Both the position numbers and the translations under genes were made by a program. From Bacteroidota bacterium (GTDB lineage Bacteria > Bacteroidota > Bacteroidia > UKL13-3), in assembly GCA_027487835.1 (NCBI GenBank), contig JAIYCU010000044.1, forward strand, positions 186,001-250,000: a stretch of 64,000 bases of DNA, in the 5' to 3' direction. Below are positions 26,985 through 36,034 of the stretch, one piece after another. Below the pieces are notes generated by a model, which saw only the letters and a list, made by a program, of their open reading frames with translations, made no database searches and had not been told where the DNA came from. Each line of letters begins with the position of its first letter. Within the stretch, counting starts at the first letter, position 1.

Positions 26985-28082
26985 TTGAATTATATCAAAC
27001 AACTTGATACATTAAGGATTTTTGCTGTTGTAGGTGTTATTTTATCTCATTGGGTAGTAGGTCCAAAATTGGTTGATCCCAACAGTATATTAGCAAGATT
27101 TCCTTTGGGCTCAATGGTTGATTTTTTCTTTGTATTAAGCGGCTTTCTTATTACCTCAATTTTGTTAAGCAATAAAGAATCTATTGAAAAGTCTGGGAAA
27201 ACTAATAAAGACATTTTAATGGCATTCTATTTTAAAAGAGCCATAAGAATTTTACCTATTTATTATCTATATATCATTATTTCAGTTTATTTTTTTCCTT
27301 TTTCAATACCCAATTTCGATAACTCAAAATGGTATTATATCACACATACAATAAATTTTTATTACTATATTATCAACGCTTGGGAAGGCATTAATGGACA
27401 CTTTTGGTCATTATCTGTTGAAGAGCAATTTTATTTAGTTTGGCCTTTCGTTATTTTATTTACGCCACGAAAGTATTTACTACAAATAATAATTTCATTC
27501 ATTTTAATTGGTTCCATCTCCCAATTCTATTTTAATGATTCAAGCCGTTTTTTTAACAAATTGCCAATCACTTGTTTGGATTGCTTTGGATTAGGTGGCC
27601 TGCTTGCTTATTTTAAAAAGTATAATGATAAAGATAGCCCGCTTGTTCAGAAAATTCTTAGTTTGGCTGCTATTTTTTCATTCGTAATTTTATTTGTTAG
27701 CATTAGCTACTCATTACCTTTTATCATCCCTAGAAGAACACTTGCTGGAATTGTTTCAATGAGCTTAGTTTTTTTTGTGGTTCAAAATCAATATAGCAAT
27801 AATTTTATTTACAAAAAAGTTTTAGGCAATCCAATATTAACCTACTTAGGCAAAATTTCCTATGGAATTTATATTTATCACATTATCATTCCATACACTA
27901 ATGCAGCAAAGTATTTAAACAAAATTTGGATGTTGATTACTCCAGCAACATTAAATCAAGTTACAAACGCTAATCCTGCAAAATGGACCTTGTTTTTAAA
28001 TGGATTAGTTTTACTAACTATCTCAATAATTTCTTACCATCTAATAGAAAAACAAATTCTTAAACTCAAAAGTAAAGTTTAA
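26985..28082 (+). CDS. Acyltransferase 3 (OafA-like) membrane protein
   Basis: The 365-residue protein begins at TTG (26985). Motifs are QLDTLRIFAVVGVILSHWV (Arg and catalytic His), FFFVLSGFLITS, KRAIRILPIYYLY and GHFWSLSVEEQFYLVWPF, all typical. It has about ten membrane segments. It probably O-acetylates a sugar in this glycan. It is the second such enzyme in the window (the other is at 8492). Confidence 0.9.
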   Translation: MNYIKQLDTLRIFAVVGVILSHWVVGPKLVDPNSILARFPLGSMVDFFFVLSGFLITSILLSNKESIEKSGKTNKDILMAFYFKRAIRILPIYYLYIIISVYFFPFSIPNFDNSKWYYITHTINFYYYIINAWEGINGHFWSLSVEEQFYLVWPFVILFTPRKYLLQIIISFILIGSISQFYFNDSSRFFNKLPITCLDCFGLGGLLAYFKKYNDKDSPLVQKILSLAAIFSFVILFVSISYSLPFIIPRRTLAGIVSMSLVFFVVQNQYSNNFIYKKVLGNPILTYLGKISYGIYIYHIIIPYTNAAKYLNKIWMLITPATLNQVTNANPAKWTLFLNGLVLLTISIISYHLIEKQILKLKSKV

Positions 28083-28091
28083 GCATGTTTC

Positions 28092-29018
28092 ATGAATTCA
28101 TCTAACTTAATTTTTACAGTCATAATGTGCTCTCATAATCCCAAGGTGGATTATATAAATAGAGCGATAGATGCCTTGCACAAACAAACCTTGAATTTAA
28201 ACTCTTGGGAGCTTTTGTTAATTGATAACAACTCTTCTTATCCGATTATTAATTGTGTCAATCTAAGTTGGCATCCAAATGCAAAAGTTATAGTAGAGGC
28301 AGAAGTTGGGCTTACCAGAGCAAGGGTGAGTGGTATAAACCTTGCAAAGGGACAGTGGTTGATTTTTGTGGATGATGACAATGTATTAAGTTATGATTTT
28401 TTAGAGGCGGCAAATAATATTATCAGTGAAAACCCTAGATTAGGTGCTTTCGGTGGAACTGCCAATGGGGAATTTGAAGTACCGCCTGATGCTTCAGTTT
28501 TACATTATCTTGAAATTATTGCTGTTAGAAAAATTAATTCAAGTGCAATTGGGAATTTTTATGAATGGCGAAACACTCCTGCTGGTGCTGGTTTGGTTAT
28601 TAGAAAGCAAGTAGCAAATCACTATGTGTCACAACTCAACCAAAGTAATTCTAGGTTAAATCTTGACAGAAAGGGCGAAAGCTTAATGTCAGCTGGTGAT
28701 ATCGATATGGCATATACTTCTATAGATTTAGGTTATTTGAATGGGCTTTTTCCTCAATTGGTTTTGACCCACATTATTCCTAAAAATAGAGTGTCAAAGG
28801 AATATCTAATAAAACTGCAAAAGTTTAATGTCTTGTCAAATTTTTTACTTGAATATTTTAGGTTCAAAAAATGGCCTCATACACTTCCTCGTAGGGAATA
28901 TGCTAGAAGGCAACTCATGAATTTATATCATAAAAATAGGTTTGAATATGATATGGAAAAAGCAAGACGTTACGGTTTTTATGAAGCCATAAAAGTGCTT
29001 CAATCATTAGAAAAATAA
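28092..29018 (+). CDS. Glycosyltransferase family 2
   Basis: The 308-residue protein has FTVIMCSHNP, LLIDNNSS, GLTRARVSGI, and the metal-binding WLIFVDDDNVLSYDF. GAGLVIRK then precedes a GDIDMAYTSIDLG acceptor region. The layout is like the GT2 encoded at 33417 (both have FxDDDN/CDDDN). It is a peripheral GT-A enzyme of unknown donor. Confidence 0.87.
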   Translation: MNSSNLIFTVIMCSHNPKVDYINRAIDALHKQTLNLNSWELLLIDNNSSYPIINCVNLSWHPNAKVIVEAEVGLTRARVSGINLAKGQWLIFVDDDNVLSYDFLEAANNIISENPRLGAFGGTANGEFEVPPDASVLHYLEIIAVRKINSSAIGNFYEWRNTPAGAGLVIRKQVANHYVSQLNQSNSRLNLDRKGESLMSAGDIDMAYTSIDLGYLNGLFPQLVLTHIIPKNRVSKEYLIKLQKFNVLSNFLLEYFRFKKWPHTLPRREYARRQLMNLYHKNRFEYDMEKARRYGFYEAIKVLQSLEK

Positions 29019-29038
29019 TAGAATTTCCTATTAGCAAA

Positions 29039-30184
29039 ATGAAAGTATTAATTGTTAGAGAGAAATGGAATCATATGAGCAATGTAAGTGGGTTTGATCC
29101 TCTTTTCAATGCATTTGCTGCTATAGAAGGTGTTTCAATTAGTTCTATTTATATTAATGAGACAGATGTTACAGAATCAAAATCAAATAAGATTTTAAAA
29201 TTTTTAAAACGAATTGTTAATTCAATTTCAATTAGATTGATAAAGTTATTGCGTTTAAGAAAATTATCCAATGAAAACCTTCAAAACAATAATTTTAGTA
29301 TTAGCACCGCTACCCATTTAGTGCACGAATTAACTTTTAATCGCGTGTTAAAAGCATATGCAAAGGACTCCTACGATTTCATTATATTTTCGGTTGCAGA
29401 TAGTCAATTTGGTAAAGGCCTTTATAATTCCACTAAAGAATTTAAAAAGAAGTCAATTTTGTTTTTTCATCAGCCTCCATCTTGGCTTAAACTCAACTGG
29501 CGTGACTTTGATGTTTTAAATAATTTTGCTGCAATCGTTACCCTGAGTGAATCAAATAAAAAGTTTTTTCAAACTCAAACTGTAATTCCAGTTTTATTGA
29601 TTAAGCATGGAGTTGATTTGTCATTCTTCAATTTAAAAAATAATCAAAATAAAAGTACGACGAAGCAAATTTTATTTGTAGGAAGTTGGCTAAGAGATTT
29701 TGAAATGCTACTTAAGGTGACTCAGTTGTTAAACCTAGAAAACTTCAACTTTGTATTGAATTGTGTTATCCCAAGAAAAGATAGGCATAACATGGATTTA
29801 ATTAGATTAGGTGCTTTTTCTAATGTTAATTTTTATGCAGATTTATCTGCAGAAGAATTACGCACAGCCTACCAAACCAATGATTTATTTTTTCTACCCC
29901 TCATAGATTCTACCGCAAACAATGGAATGAATGAAGCTTTAGCTTGCGGACTTCCTGTGGTGGCAACTAATATAGGAGGCGTTCCAGATTATCTTTTAGA
30001 ACCCATTCGATTTTTGGCTGAACCCAATAATGCTAAAGACCATGTTATGAAAATAAAATTGGCATTTGATTGGATGCAAAATTGTTCCAATTATCAGTCT
30101 AAAACAAGACACTTGGCTGAGAAATATTTAAACTGGAATCCAATTGCTTTAGAATTAAAAGAAAAAATAGATGCCCTCGCCTAA
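29039..30184 (+). CDS. Glycosyltransferase family 4-like (GT-B)
   Basis: The 381-residue protein has KQILFVGSWLRDFEMLLK near 212 and a donor-binding DLFFLPLIDSTANNGMNEAL near 288, ending ACGLPVVATNIGGVP. This is a GT4-like C-terminal half, with Met-Asn-Glu in place of the common ExxxxxE start. The N-terminal half is divergent. Spacing to neighbours is 20-29 nt. Confidence 0.82.
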   Translation: MKVLIVREKWNHMSNVSGFDPLFNAFAAIEGVSISSIYINETDVTESKSNKILKFLKRIVNSISIRLIKLLRLRKLSNENLQNNNFSISTATHLVHELTFNRVLKAYAKDSYDFIIFSVADSQFGKGLYNSTKEFKKKSILFFHQPPSWLKLNWRDFDVLNNFAAIVTLSESNKKFFQTQTVIPVLLIKHGVDLSFFNLKNNQNKSTTKQILFVGSWLRDFEMLLKVTQLLNLENFNFVLNCVIPRKDRHNMDLIRLGAFSNVNFYADLSAEELRTAYQTNDLFFLPLIDSTANNGMNEALACGLPVVATNIGGVPDYLLEPIRFLAEPNNAKDHVMKIKLAFDWMQNCSNYQSKTRHLAEKYLNWNPIALELKEKIDALA

Positions 30185-30213
30185 TCTATTTAAACTAAGG
30201 TGTTTTTTTCAGA

Positions 30214-31395
30214 ATGTCTAGGCCAAAAGTTATTATTTCTGTTGACAGCTTGCATGATGGTGGGGCAGAAATGTTTGCGATAAGGCTGGCAAACCAACTT
30301 GCCAACATTTGCGATGTCTATTTTATGGAGTTTGAAGCCGGAGCTTCTCAAGAGAAAAAGTTGCTTGAGAAATTAAAGCCATCAATTCCTTTTTTTTCTC
30401 CTGATAAACATTGGTTAATGGTCAGCATGCTTTTTTTACAAAAGCAATTTGGGTTAAGTAAAATACTTTCTGCATTATCTTTTCGGTTGAAGTTAATTTT
30501 GATTGACCGATATTTAAGGAAGCATGAAATACTTGTTATAAATAGCCATGCAATTAAACAGAATTATACATTTGGACTTTTAAAAGCTAAATTAACCTCT
30601 CTCAAATTTGTGTTAACTCTACATGGACACTATGAGCTATTAAAATCCGAAAATCTAACACTGTTTAAGGCAAGTGTTACACAGGTTGTTAATTTTGTTG
30701 ATGAACTTATTTATTTGAGCGACGAACAACTGAACAATTTTAAACTAGCTGGATTCGACACTCAAAAGGCTACTAGAATTTTGAATGGATTTGAAATTGA
30801 AAAGCGCGTTTCAATGCCTAGTGATTTTAATAAAAATTTCAATACTCCATTGTCTTTAATGATTCATTCAAGGGCAATTCCTGAAAAGGGATGGAAAGAG
30901 GCAATAGAAGCCTTTTTCATCCTTAAAAAAAAAGGGTATAACATTATGTTAACTTTGGTAGGAACTGGTGAACAATATGGGGCTTTGAAAGAGCAGTTTT
31001 CTCATCCAGACCTGCTATTTGTAGGGTTTTCAAATGATGTGTTTGAGCATATTCGAACTGCGGATATTGGACTACTGCCTTCTTATTTTTATGGTGAAAG
31101 TCTACCTAACTCAATCGTAGAATACTTATCTTTTGGCATACCAGTGGTTGCATCAAATATAGGAGCAATTGCTCAAATGTTGAAAGTAAATGATGACCTC
31201 GCTGGAGATTTAATTGAAACATCCAAGGGCATACCTGTAAAAAGTGAAGTGCTCAGTGCTATAATTGAGAAGTATATTATCGACAAAAATTATTTGTCTT
31301 TTAAACGCAAATTGGCTTTTGAGGCTTTCAGAAAGTTTGAAATGACACATTGTATAGAAGCTTATAAATCATTGCTATTTAACGCAAATGCTTGA
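30214..31395 (+). CDS. Glycosyltransferase family 4 (GT-B)
   Basis: The 393-residue protein has SLHDGGAEMFAIRLANQL (acceptor-side Gly-rich loop), LSLMIHSRAIPEKGWKEAI, and the donor region IGLLPSYFYGESLPNSIVEY then PVVASNIGAI. It overlaps the WbsX-like gene by 8 nt, which suggests translational coupling. Confidence 0.88.
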   Translation: MSRPKVIISVDSLHDGGAEMFAIRLANQLANICDVYFMEFEAGASQEKKLLEKLKPSIPFFSPDKHWLMVSMLFLQKQFGLSKILSALSFRLKLILIDRYLRKHEILVINSHAIKQNYTFGLLKAKLTSLKFVLTLHGHYELLKSENLTLFKASVTQVVNFVDELIYLSDEQLNNFKLAGFDTQKATRILNGFEIEKRVSMPSDFNKNFNTPLSLMIHSRAIPEKGWKEAIEAFFILKKKGYNIMLTLVGTGEQYGALKEQFSHPDLLFVGFSNDVFEHIRTADIGLLPSYFYGESLPNSIVEYLSFGIPVVASNIGAIAQMLKVNDDLAGDLIETSKGIPVKSEVLSAIIEKYIIDKNYLSFKRKLAFEAFRKFEMTHCIEAYKSLLFNANA

Positions 31396-32488
31396 AAAAT
31401 TGAACTATAAAAATCTTAGGGCCATTGCATTTCATTTGCCGCAATTTCATCCTATTCCAGAGAATAATGAATTTTGGGGAAAAGGGTTTACCGAATGGAC
31501 AAATGTAACTTTAGCATCGCCTAGGTTTTCAAACCACTACCAGCCGCACCTACCAGCCGACCTAGGTTTCTATGATTTAAGGCTTGAAGAGGCTCGTTTG
31601 GCTCAAGAAGAGTATGCTAAGAATTATGGATTATCAGGATTTTGTTACTATCATTATTGGTTTCAAGGAAAGAAAATTTTAAATGAACCCCTCGACAGGA
31701 AACTTGCCAATCAGAAAGAAGATTTGCCTTTTATGATTTGCTGGGCCAATGAAAATTGGACGCGCAATTGGGATGGGCAAAATAATCAAGTTCTCCTTGA
31801 ACAAAAATATAGTGAAGCCGATGATATTCTTCATTTTGAGGAATTCCTCCGCTTTTTTAAAGACGATAGGTACATAAGGGTAATGGGTAAACCTGTATTA
31901 ATGATTTATAGAACCTCTTTATTTCCTGATATCAAGAAAACAGCCATGTTGTGGCATGAGCTAGCTGAAAAAAATGGTTTGCCTGGGTTATATTTAATTG
32001 CTGTTAAAGGAATCAATCAATTAAATTCAACCCCTGAGGCAATAGGTTTTGATGCAATTGTAGATTTTCAGCCAGATTTTTCGGAAACTTACTCTCAGAG
32101 ATTGCCAAATTTGTTAGAGAAAATTGCCGGTAAGCTTGGTTTGAACAAAAATAAACTCGCAGAAAATAGGGTTTATGATTACAATGAATTAGTAGAGAAA
32201 TGTTGTAATGCATTATGGCCTGAATTTAAATTTTATCCATGTGTAACCCCTTCATGGGATAATTCGGCAAGAAGAAAATCGGGTGCAATTATTTTTGAAA
32301 ATGCCACCCCAGAAAAATACGGTAAATGGTTAACAGCCATTATAAATAGGTTCAAACCGTATTCAAAAGAGGAAAACTTTATTTTCATCAATGCATGGAA
32401 TGAATGGGCTGAAGGGAATCATCTAGAACCTTGTAGAAAATGGGGTAGGAAGTACTTAGAGCAAACTGCTTTAACTTTAAATCGATGA
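31388..32488 (+). CDS. wbsX: WbsX-type glycan enzyme (GH99-like domain)
   Basis: The 366-residue protein matches the WbsX pattern: AFHLPQFHPIPENNEFW, GKGFTEWTNVTLASPRF, HYQPHLPADLGFYDLR, a central ICWANENWTRNWDG and a late INAWNEWAEGNHLEP. WbsX proteins sit in O-antigen and capsule loci and are annotated as glycosyltransferases, but the fold resembles GH99 glycoside hydrolases. The role could be trimming or transfer. It overlaps both neighbours by 4-8 nt. Confidence 0.88.
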   Translation: MLEKLNYKNLRAIAFHLPQFHPIPENNEFWGKGFTEWTNVTLASPRFSNHYQPHLPADLGFYDLRLEEARLAQEEYAKNYGLSGFCYYHYWFQGKKILNEPLDRKLANQKEDLPFMICWANENWTRNWDGQNNQVLLEQKYSEADDILHFEEFLRFFKDDRYIRVMGKPVLMIYRTSLFPDIKKTAMLWHELAEKNGLPGLYLIAVKGINQLNSTPEAIGFDAIVDFQPDFSETYSQRLPNLLEKIAGKLGLNKNKLAENRVYDYNELVEKCCNALWPEFKFYPCVTPSWDNSARRKSGAIIFENATPEKYGKWLTAIINRFKPYSKEENFIFINAWNEWAEGNHLEPCRKWGRKYLEQTALTLNR

Positions 32489-33414
32489 ACTTAGTTAGTG
32501 TCATTATCCCAAATTACAATCACGGGCAATTTTTGAACCAAAGAATTGACTCAGTTTTGGGTCAAACTTATATAAACTTTGAAGTTATTATTTTAGATGA
32601 TGCCTCTGATGATAATAGCATTGATATTATAAATTCTTATTCAGGACATCCTAAGATTAGCCACGTTATGCTTAATAGCAATAATAGTGGCTCAGTCTTT
32701 TCACAATGGTTTAAAGGAATTGATTTAGCTAAAGGAGATTATATTTGGATTGCAGAAAGTGACGATTATTGTGAACCAGATTTTTTGCAAAATATCATGC
32801 AAGTATTTGTTAGTGATATAGACCTAGGACTAGTATATACTGGCTCAAATGCTGTTGATTCATCTGGTAAAACATTATGGACTTCCCCTCCCACAAAATC
32901 TGTAGTCAGAATGAATGGATTGACATTTGTTCAGGAAAAAATGATTCAGGAGAATTCCATTTATAATGCTAGCATGGCCGTATTTAATAAAAAGTACATT
33001 ACTCACGAGGTTGAAGTTATAAAATCGTTTAAATTCTGCGGCGATTGGCTATTCTGGATTTTAATTGCTCAGAATGGCAAAGTTGGGTACATTGGAAGTA
33101 TGCTTAATTACTTCAGAAATCATGATAAGGATGTGTCTGGCAAATCTTATCATTCTGGAATTTATTTTAAAGAATACAAGCTATTGTTAGAGGAATTGTT
33201 GGATAGGAAAATCATATCACTAAATAAAATGCACCATTCCTTATTTCTTAAGTTGCCTTTGGTTAAAGAACAAATATCAACCATTGCGCTTAGAAATGAG
33301 ATTATAAGTGAATATAAACTCGAACTTAATTTTTGGGAATGTTTGCTTTGGAAACTCGAAATAGTGATATGGAATAGAATTAGGCATAGAATAAATAAAT
33401 ACTTAGATCTTTAA
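32485..33414 (+). CDS. Glycosyltransferase family 2
   Basis: The 309-residue protein has VSVIIPNYNHGQFLNQRID, VIILDDASDDNS, and the DxD-like DYIWIAESDDYCEPDF. A long Lys/Trp-rich C-terminus follows. Its start overlaps the WbsX stop (ATGA, 4 nt). It is a GT-A enzyme of unknown specificity. Confidence 0.87.
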   Translation: MNLVSVIIPNYNHGQFLNQRIDSVLGQTYINFEVIILDDASDDNSIDIINSYSGHPKISHVMLNSNNSGSVFSQWFKGIDLAKGDYIWIAESDDYCEPDFLQNIMQVFVSDIDLGLVYTGSNAVDSSGKTLWTSPPTKSVVRMNGLTFVQEKMIQENSIYNASMAVFNKKYITHEVEVIKSFKFCGDWLFWILIAQNGKVGYIGSMLNYFRNHDKDVSGKSYHSGIYFKEYKLLLEELLDRKIISLNKMHHSLFLKLPLVKEQISTIALRNEIISEYKLELNFWECLLWKLEIVIWNRIRHRINKYLDL

Positions 33415-33416
33415 GT

Positions 33417-34394
33417 TTGACCCAAGGCTTTTCAATTGTAATTTGTTGTTTTAATAGTAGGTTTCGGCTTGAACCAACCTTAATGCATTTAGCCCGTTTA
33501 AAGCGGAAAGGAATGCAAGTTGAACTCATTTTGGTGGATAACCAATCTACAGATGATACTGCTCAATTTGCCCAAAAAATTTGGACAGAGTTAATGCATC
33601 CATTCCCAATGATCCTTGTTTCAGAACCAAAACAAGGTTTAAGTTTTGCAAGATATTCAGGCGTTGAGAGTGCAAACTTTGATTTAATTGTTTTTTGTGA
33701 TGACGACAATTGGTTGGATGAGGATTATTTGGTTGAGGCCAAATCCATTATGGATAGTCAAGCAATTATAGCAGCTTTAGGCGGATATGGAGCAGCAGCA
33801 CCAGAGGTTGAGTTGCCAGAATGGTTTGAATCGTATAAGGGGGGGTATGCCATTAGCGACGATAGTTTTAAAAGCGGTATTTTGCCCGAAGGTGTCTATT
33901 TAACGGGAGCAGGAATGGTGTTTAGAAAAGCCATATTTTTACACTCATTTGAAAACTTGCCTAGTCTTCTTTCAGACAGGATGGGCAACAAACTTAACTC
34001 AGGCGGGGATACGGAAATTTGTTTACGTTTTTTATTGATGGGCTATCAACTTTATTACAATCGAAATTTGAAGTATAACCATTTTATACCTAAAGAAAGG
34101 CTAACTGAGAATTATAGAGATCGTTTATTTGCTGGTTTTGAAGACAACAAAGATATAATTGAGTTTTATCAAAAGTTGGTAAGATTCAATAAAATAGGGT
34201 CACTAGCAAAATGTAAAATTATTCTGACTGTTCTATTAAAGTTGCCTTTTACTTCGCTTAAAATAATAAAACGTTGGGACTTGAAACGCGATTTAGTTTC
34301 AATTTATGTTTTAACTGGAATGGACTTTATACGGTTATCTAAAGATTGGAAGTTAATCAGGAAGCTTAATGAGTATAAACGAATTGAAACTTAA
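33417..34394 (+). CDS. Glycosyltransferase family 2
   Basis: The 325-residue protein starts at TTG 2 nt after the previous stop. It has FSIVICCFNSRFRLEPTL, LILVDNQSTDDT, LIVFCDDDNWLDEDY and GAGMVFRK, then GGDTEICLRFLLMGYQLYYN. It is the last gene before a 647-nt non-coding gap, so a transcript may end or be attenuated after it. Confidence 0.87.
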   Translation: MTQGFSIVICCFNSRFRLEPTLMHLARLKRKGMQVELILVDNQSTDDTAQFAQKIWTELMHPFPMILVSEPKQGLSFARYSGVESANFDLIVFCDDDNWLDEDYLVEAKSIMDSQAIIAALGGYGAAAPEVELPEWFESYKGGYAISDDSFKSGILPEGVYLTGAGMVFRKAIFLHSFENLPSLLSDRMGNKLNSGGDTEICLRFLLMGYQLYYNRNLKYNHFIPKERLTENYRDRLFAGFEDNKDIIEFYQKLVRFNKIGSLAKCKIILTVLLKLPFTSLKIIKRWDLKRDLVSIYVLTGMDFIRLSKDWKLIRKLNEYKRIET

Positions 34395-34547
34395 TAATAA
34401 AAAATAATTAAAATATTTATTAAAGATTATAAGTTCACATTTATATTATAGAAAGGTTTGTAAAAAGAAATGTCTGAGAAGTCAATGATAATTCTATAAA
34501 ATTATCATAAAAATTATTTAATTAGATTCTAGACATTGAGACTTTTT

Positions 34548-34593
34548 TTTTATTTGGTCTTTATTCACTTAATTAATAACTGACCAAATAAAA
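34548..34593. repeat. Inverted repeat with 12-bp perfect arms
   Basis: TTTTATTTGGTC (34548-34559) pairs exactly with GACCAAATAAAA (34582-34593). Inside, TTATT (34561-34565) pairs with AATAA (34575-34579), extending the stem past a small internal mismatch. The T-rich side is upstream and the A-rich side downstream, which is opposite to an intrinsic terminator, so a protein-binding or RNA-leader role is more likely. Confidence 0.7.
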
Positions 34594-34627
34594 TGGAATT
34601 GCTAATAAAGTTTATAGCCAATGGAAT

Positions 34628-34663
34628 TAGCTTCCTTACTTGGCCTAATGGAAAAGGAAGCTA
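34628..34663. repeat. Inverted repeat with 10-bp perfect arms
   Basis: TAGCTTCCTT (34628-34637) and AAGGAAGCTA (34654-34663) are exact reverse complements around a 16-nt loop. There is no U-tract after it. It lies 34 nt after the preceding repeat. Confidence 0.7.
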
Positions 34664-34837
34664 CTGTTAATTTCCGATTTATTATTAATAACCATTCAGC
34701 AACAAATTAAATCCATAAATTGGGCTAGCTCAAACATGGTAAGTTTAGTAAAATTGTAACTTTTTAATTACATCCATTTGATTTCGTTTATAGAAAATTC
34801 AGAGAAAGATTGGAAAAAAGAGCTTAAATGAACTGAG

Positions 34838-34878
34838 TAAAACCTGCACTCTGGTTAATTGTCGGTGCTCAGGTTTTA
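34838..34878. repeat. Inverted repeat with 12 paired positions and a 2-nt bulge
   Basis: TAAAACCTG (34838-34846) pairs with CAGGTTTTA (34870-34878). The stem continues with CAC (34847-34849) against GTG (34865-34867) past a bulged CT. The 15-nt loop lies at 34850-34864. Both DNA and RNA could form it. Confidence 0.65.
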
Positions 34879-35041
34879 GATAAAGTAAAGAAAACCGGTA
34901 AAGTCAATGCACTCAAAATCTTTTTATCATATTTTCGAATTGTTTCGGACAATAATGATAGAAATTATTTGATTGGAGATTGGCGAAAGTTTAATTATTA
35001 TATTAATATTGTTGTTTATTAAATAAATAAAACTGGTAGAT

Positions 35042-36034
35042 GTGAAGAAATTAAAAATATGTTTTGTTGATTTTTGGGCTAATTTTAATGCTGAGAACAA
35101 TTTTTTTTATAATTTATTAAAGGAAAATTTTGATGTTGAGTTGAGCGAGGACCCTGATTATTGTTTTTTTTCTGTCTATGGATATAAAAATTTAAAATTC
35201 TCAAACTGCATAAAAATTCAATTCATTGGCGAAAATCAAGTGCCGGATTTTAATTTATGTGATTATGCAATGGGATTTCAAAATTTAGCTTTTGAAGACA
35301 GGTATCTTAGGTTTCCTTTGTTTTTTATTTATGGAGGTTATGATAATTTAAGAAACAAGCGAATTTTTGACACTGATAAGTACCTGAATAGAAACTTTTG
35401 CAATTTTATTTACTCAAATCATATGTATGCTAACCCTATAAGAGAAGTTTTTTTTAAGGAACTTTCAAAATATAAGAAGGTTGATTCAGGAGGTAAATTT
35501 ATGAATAACCTAGGGTATGCTGTGGCAGATAAGGTAGAATTTATTAGAAATTATAAATTTACCATTGCATTTGAAAGCTCAAAACTAAATGGTTATACAA
35601 CGGAGAAAATTTTTGAACCAATGGTAGTAAATAGCATTCCTATTTACTATGGAAATCCTAATGTAAATCACGATTTCAATGAAGAGTCTTTTATATGGTT
35701 AAAAAAAGAGAGTGACATAGATGAAGTTGTTTCTAAAGTTATAGAATTAGATAAAAATGATGACAAATACATTGAAATGTTAATGCGCCCGTGTTTAACT
35801 CCCGAACAAATGAGAATTGATTGGAAGGGGAATTTGTTATCGTTTTTGGAAGGTATTTTTGAAAAAGATTTTAATGAAGCAAAAAGGTTGCCCTTATTTG
35901 GATATAATTCATTTTTTCAAGGTGAGTTAGCAAAAATTTCAGAATTAAAGGAAAAGCAACGAAAAGTTAATATGTTAAAGTTAAAATTGGGAAGTATTTA
36001 TGAATCAATTTTCAGCTCGTTTATAAAGAATTAA
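35042..36034 (+). CDS. Glycosyltransferase family 10 (alpha-1,3/4-fucosyltransferase-like)
   Basis: The 330-residue protein starts at GTG. Its C-terminal half is typical GT10: YKFTIAFESSKLNGYTTEKI, then FEPMVVNSIPIYYGNPNVNHDF, which binds the nucleotide donor. A basic/hydrophobic C-terminal tail may hold it to the membrane. Family members use GDP-fucose, yet no Gmd/Fcl or Fkp gene is in this window. It follows the long non-coding gap and shares one base with the next GT2 gene. Confidence 0.88.
   Translation: MKKLKICFVDFWANFNAENNFFYNLLKENFDVELSEDPDYCFFSVYGYKNLKFSNCIKIQFIGENQVPDFNLCDYAMGFQNLAFEDRYLRFPLFFIYGGYDNLRNKRIFDTDKYLNRNFCNFIYSNHMYANPIREVFFKELSKYKKVDSGGKFMNNLGYAVADKVEFIRNYKFTIAFESSKLNGYTTEKIFEPMVVNSIPIYYGNPNVNHDFNEESFIWLKKESDIDEVVSKVIELDKNDDKYIEMLMRPCLTPEQMRIDWKGNLLSFLEGIFEKDFNEAKRLPLFGYNSFFQGELAKISELKEKQRKVNMLKLKLGSIYESIFSSFIKN

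Larger units (their letters stand above)
34395..35041. other. 647-nt non-coding gap with three long inverted repeats
   Basis: I find no credible gene here. Three separate hairpin-forming inverted repeats are listed individually (34548-34593, 34628-34663, 34838-34878). A fourth small one is ATTGT-TTCGG-ACAAT at about 34937-34951. The gap splits the main cluster between a GT2 and a GT10 gene. It may hold a leader RNA, an attenuator, or debris of a lost element. A promoter for the genes after 35042 would also be expected, but I see no exact -7 box. Confidence 0.5.

Noticed and set aside
34548-34593. Intrinsic terminator
   Set aside because: The arm order is T-rich first and A-rich last with no U-tract after the stem, the reverse of an intrinsic terminator.
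34395-35041. Possible insertion sequence or transposase remnant in the long gap
   Set aside because: I translated parts of the gap in several frames and found only short stop-broken peptides without transposase motifs; the inverted repeats are not at the ends of one defined element.
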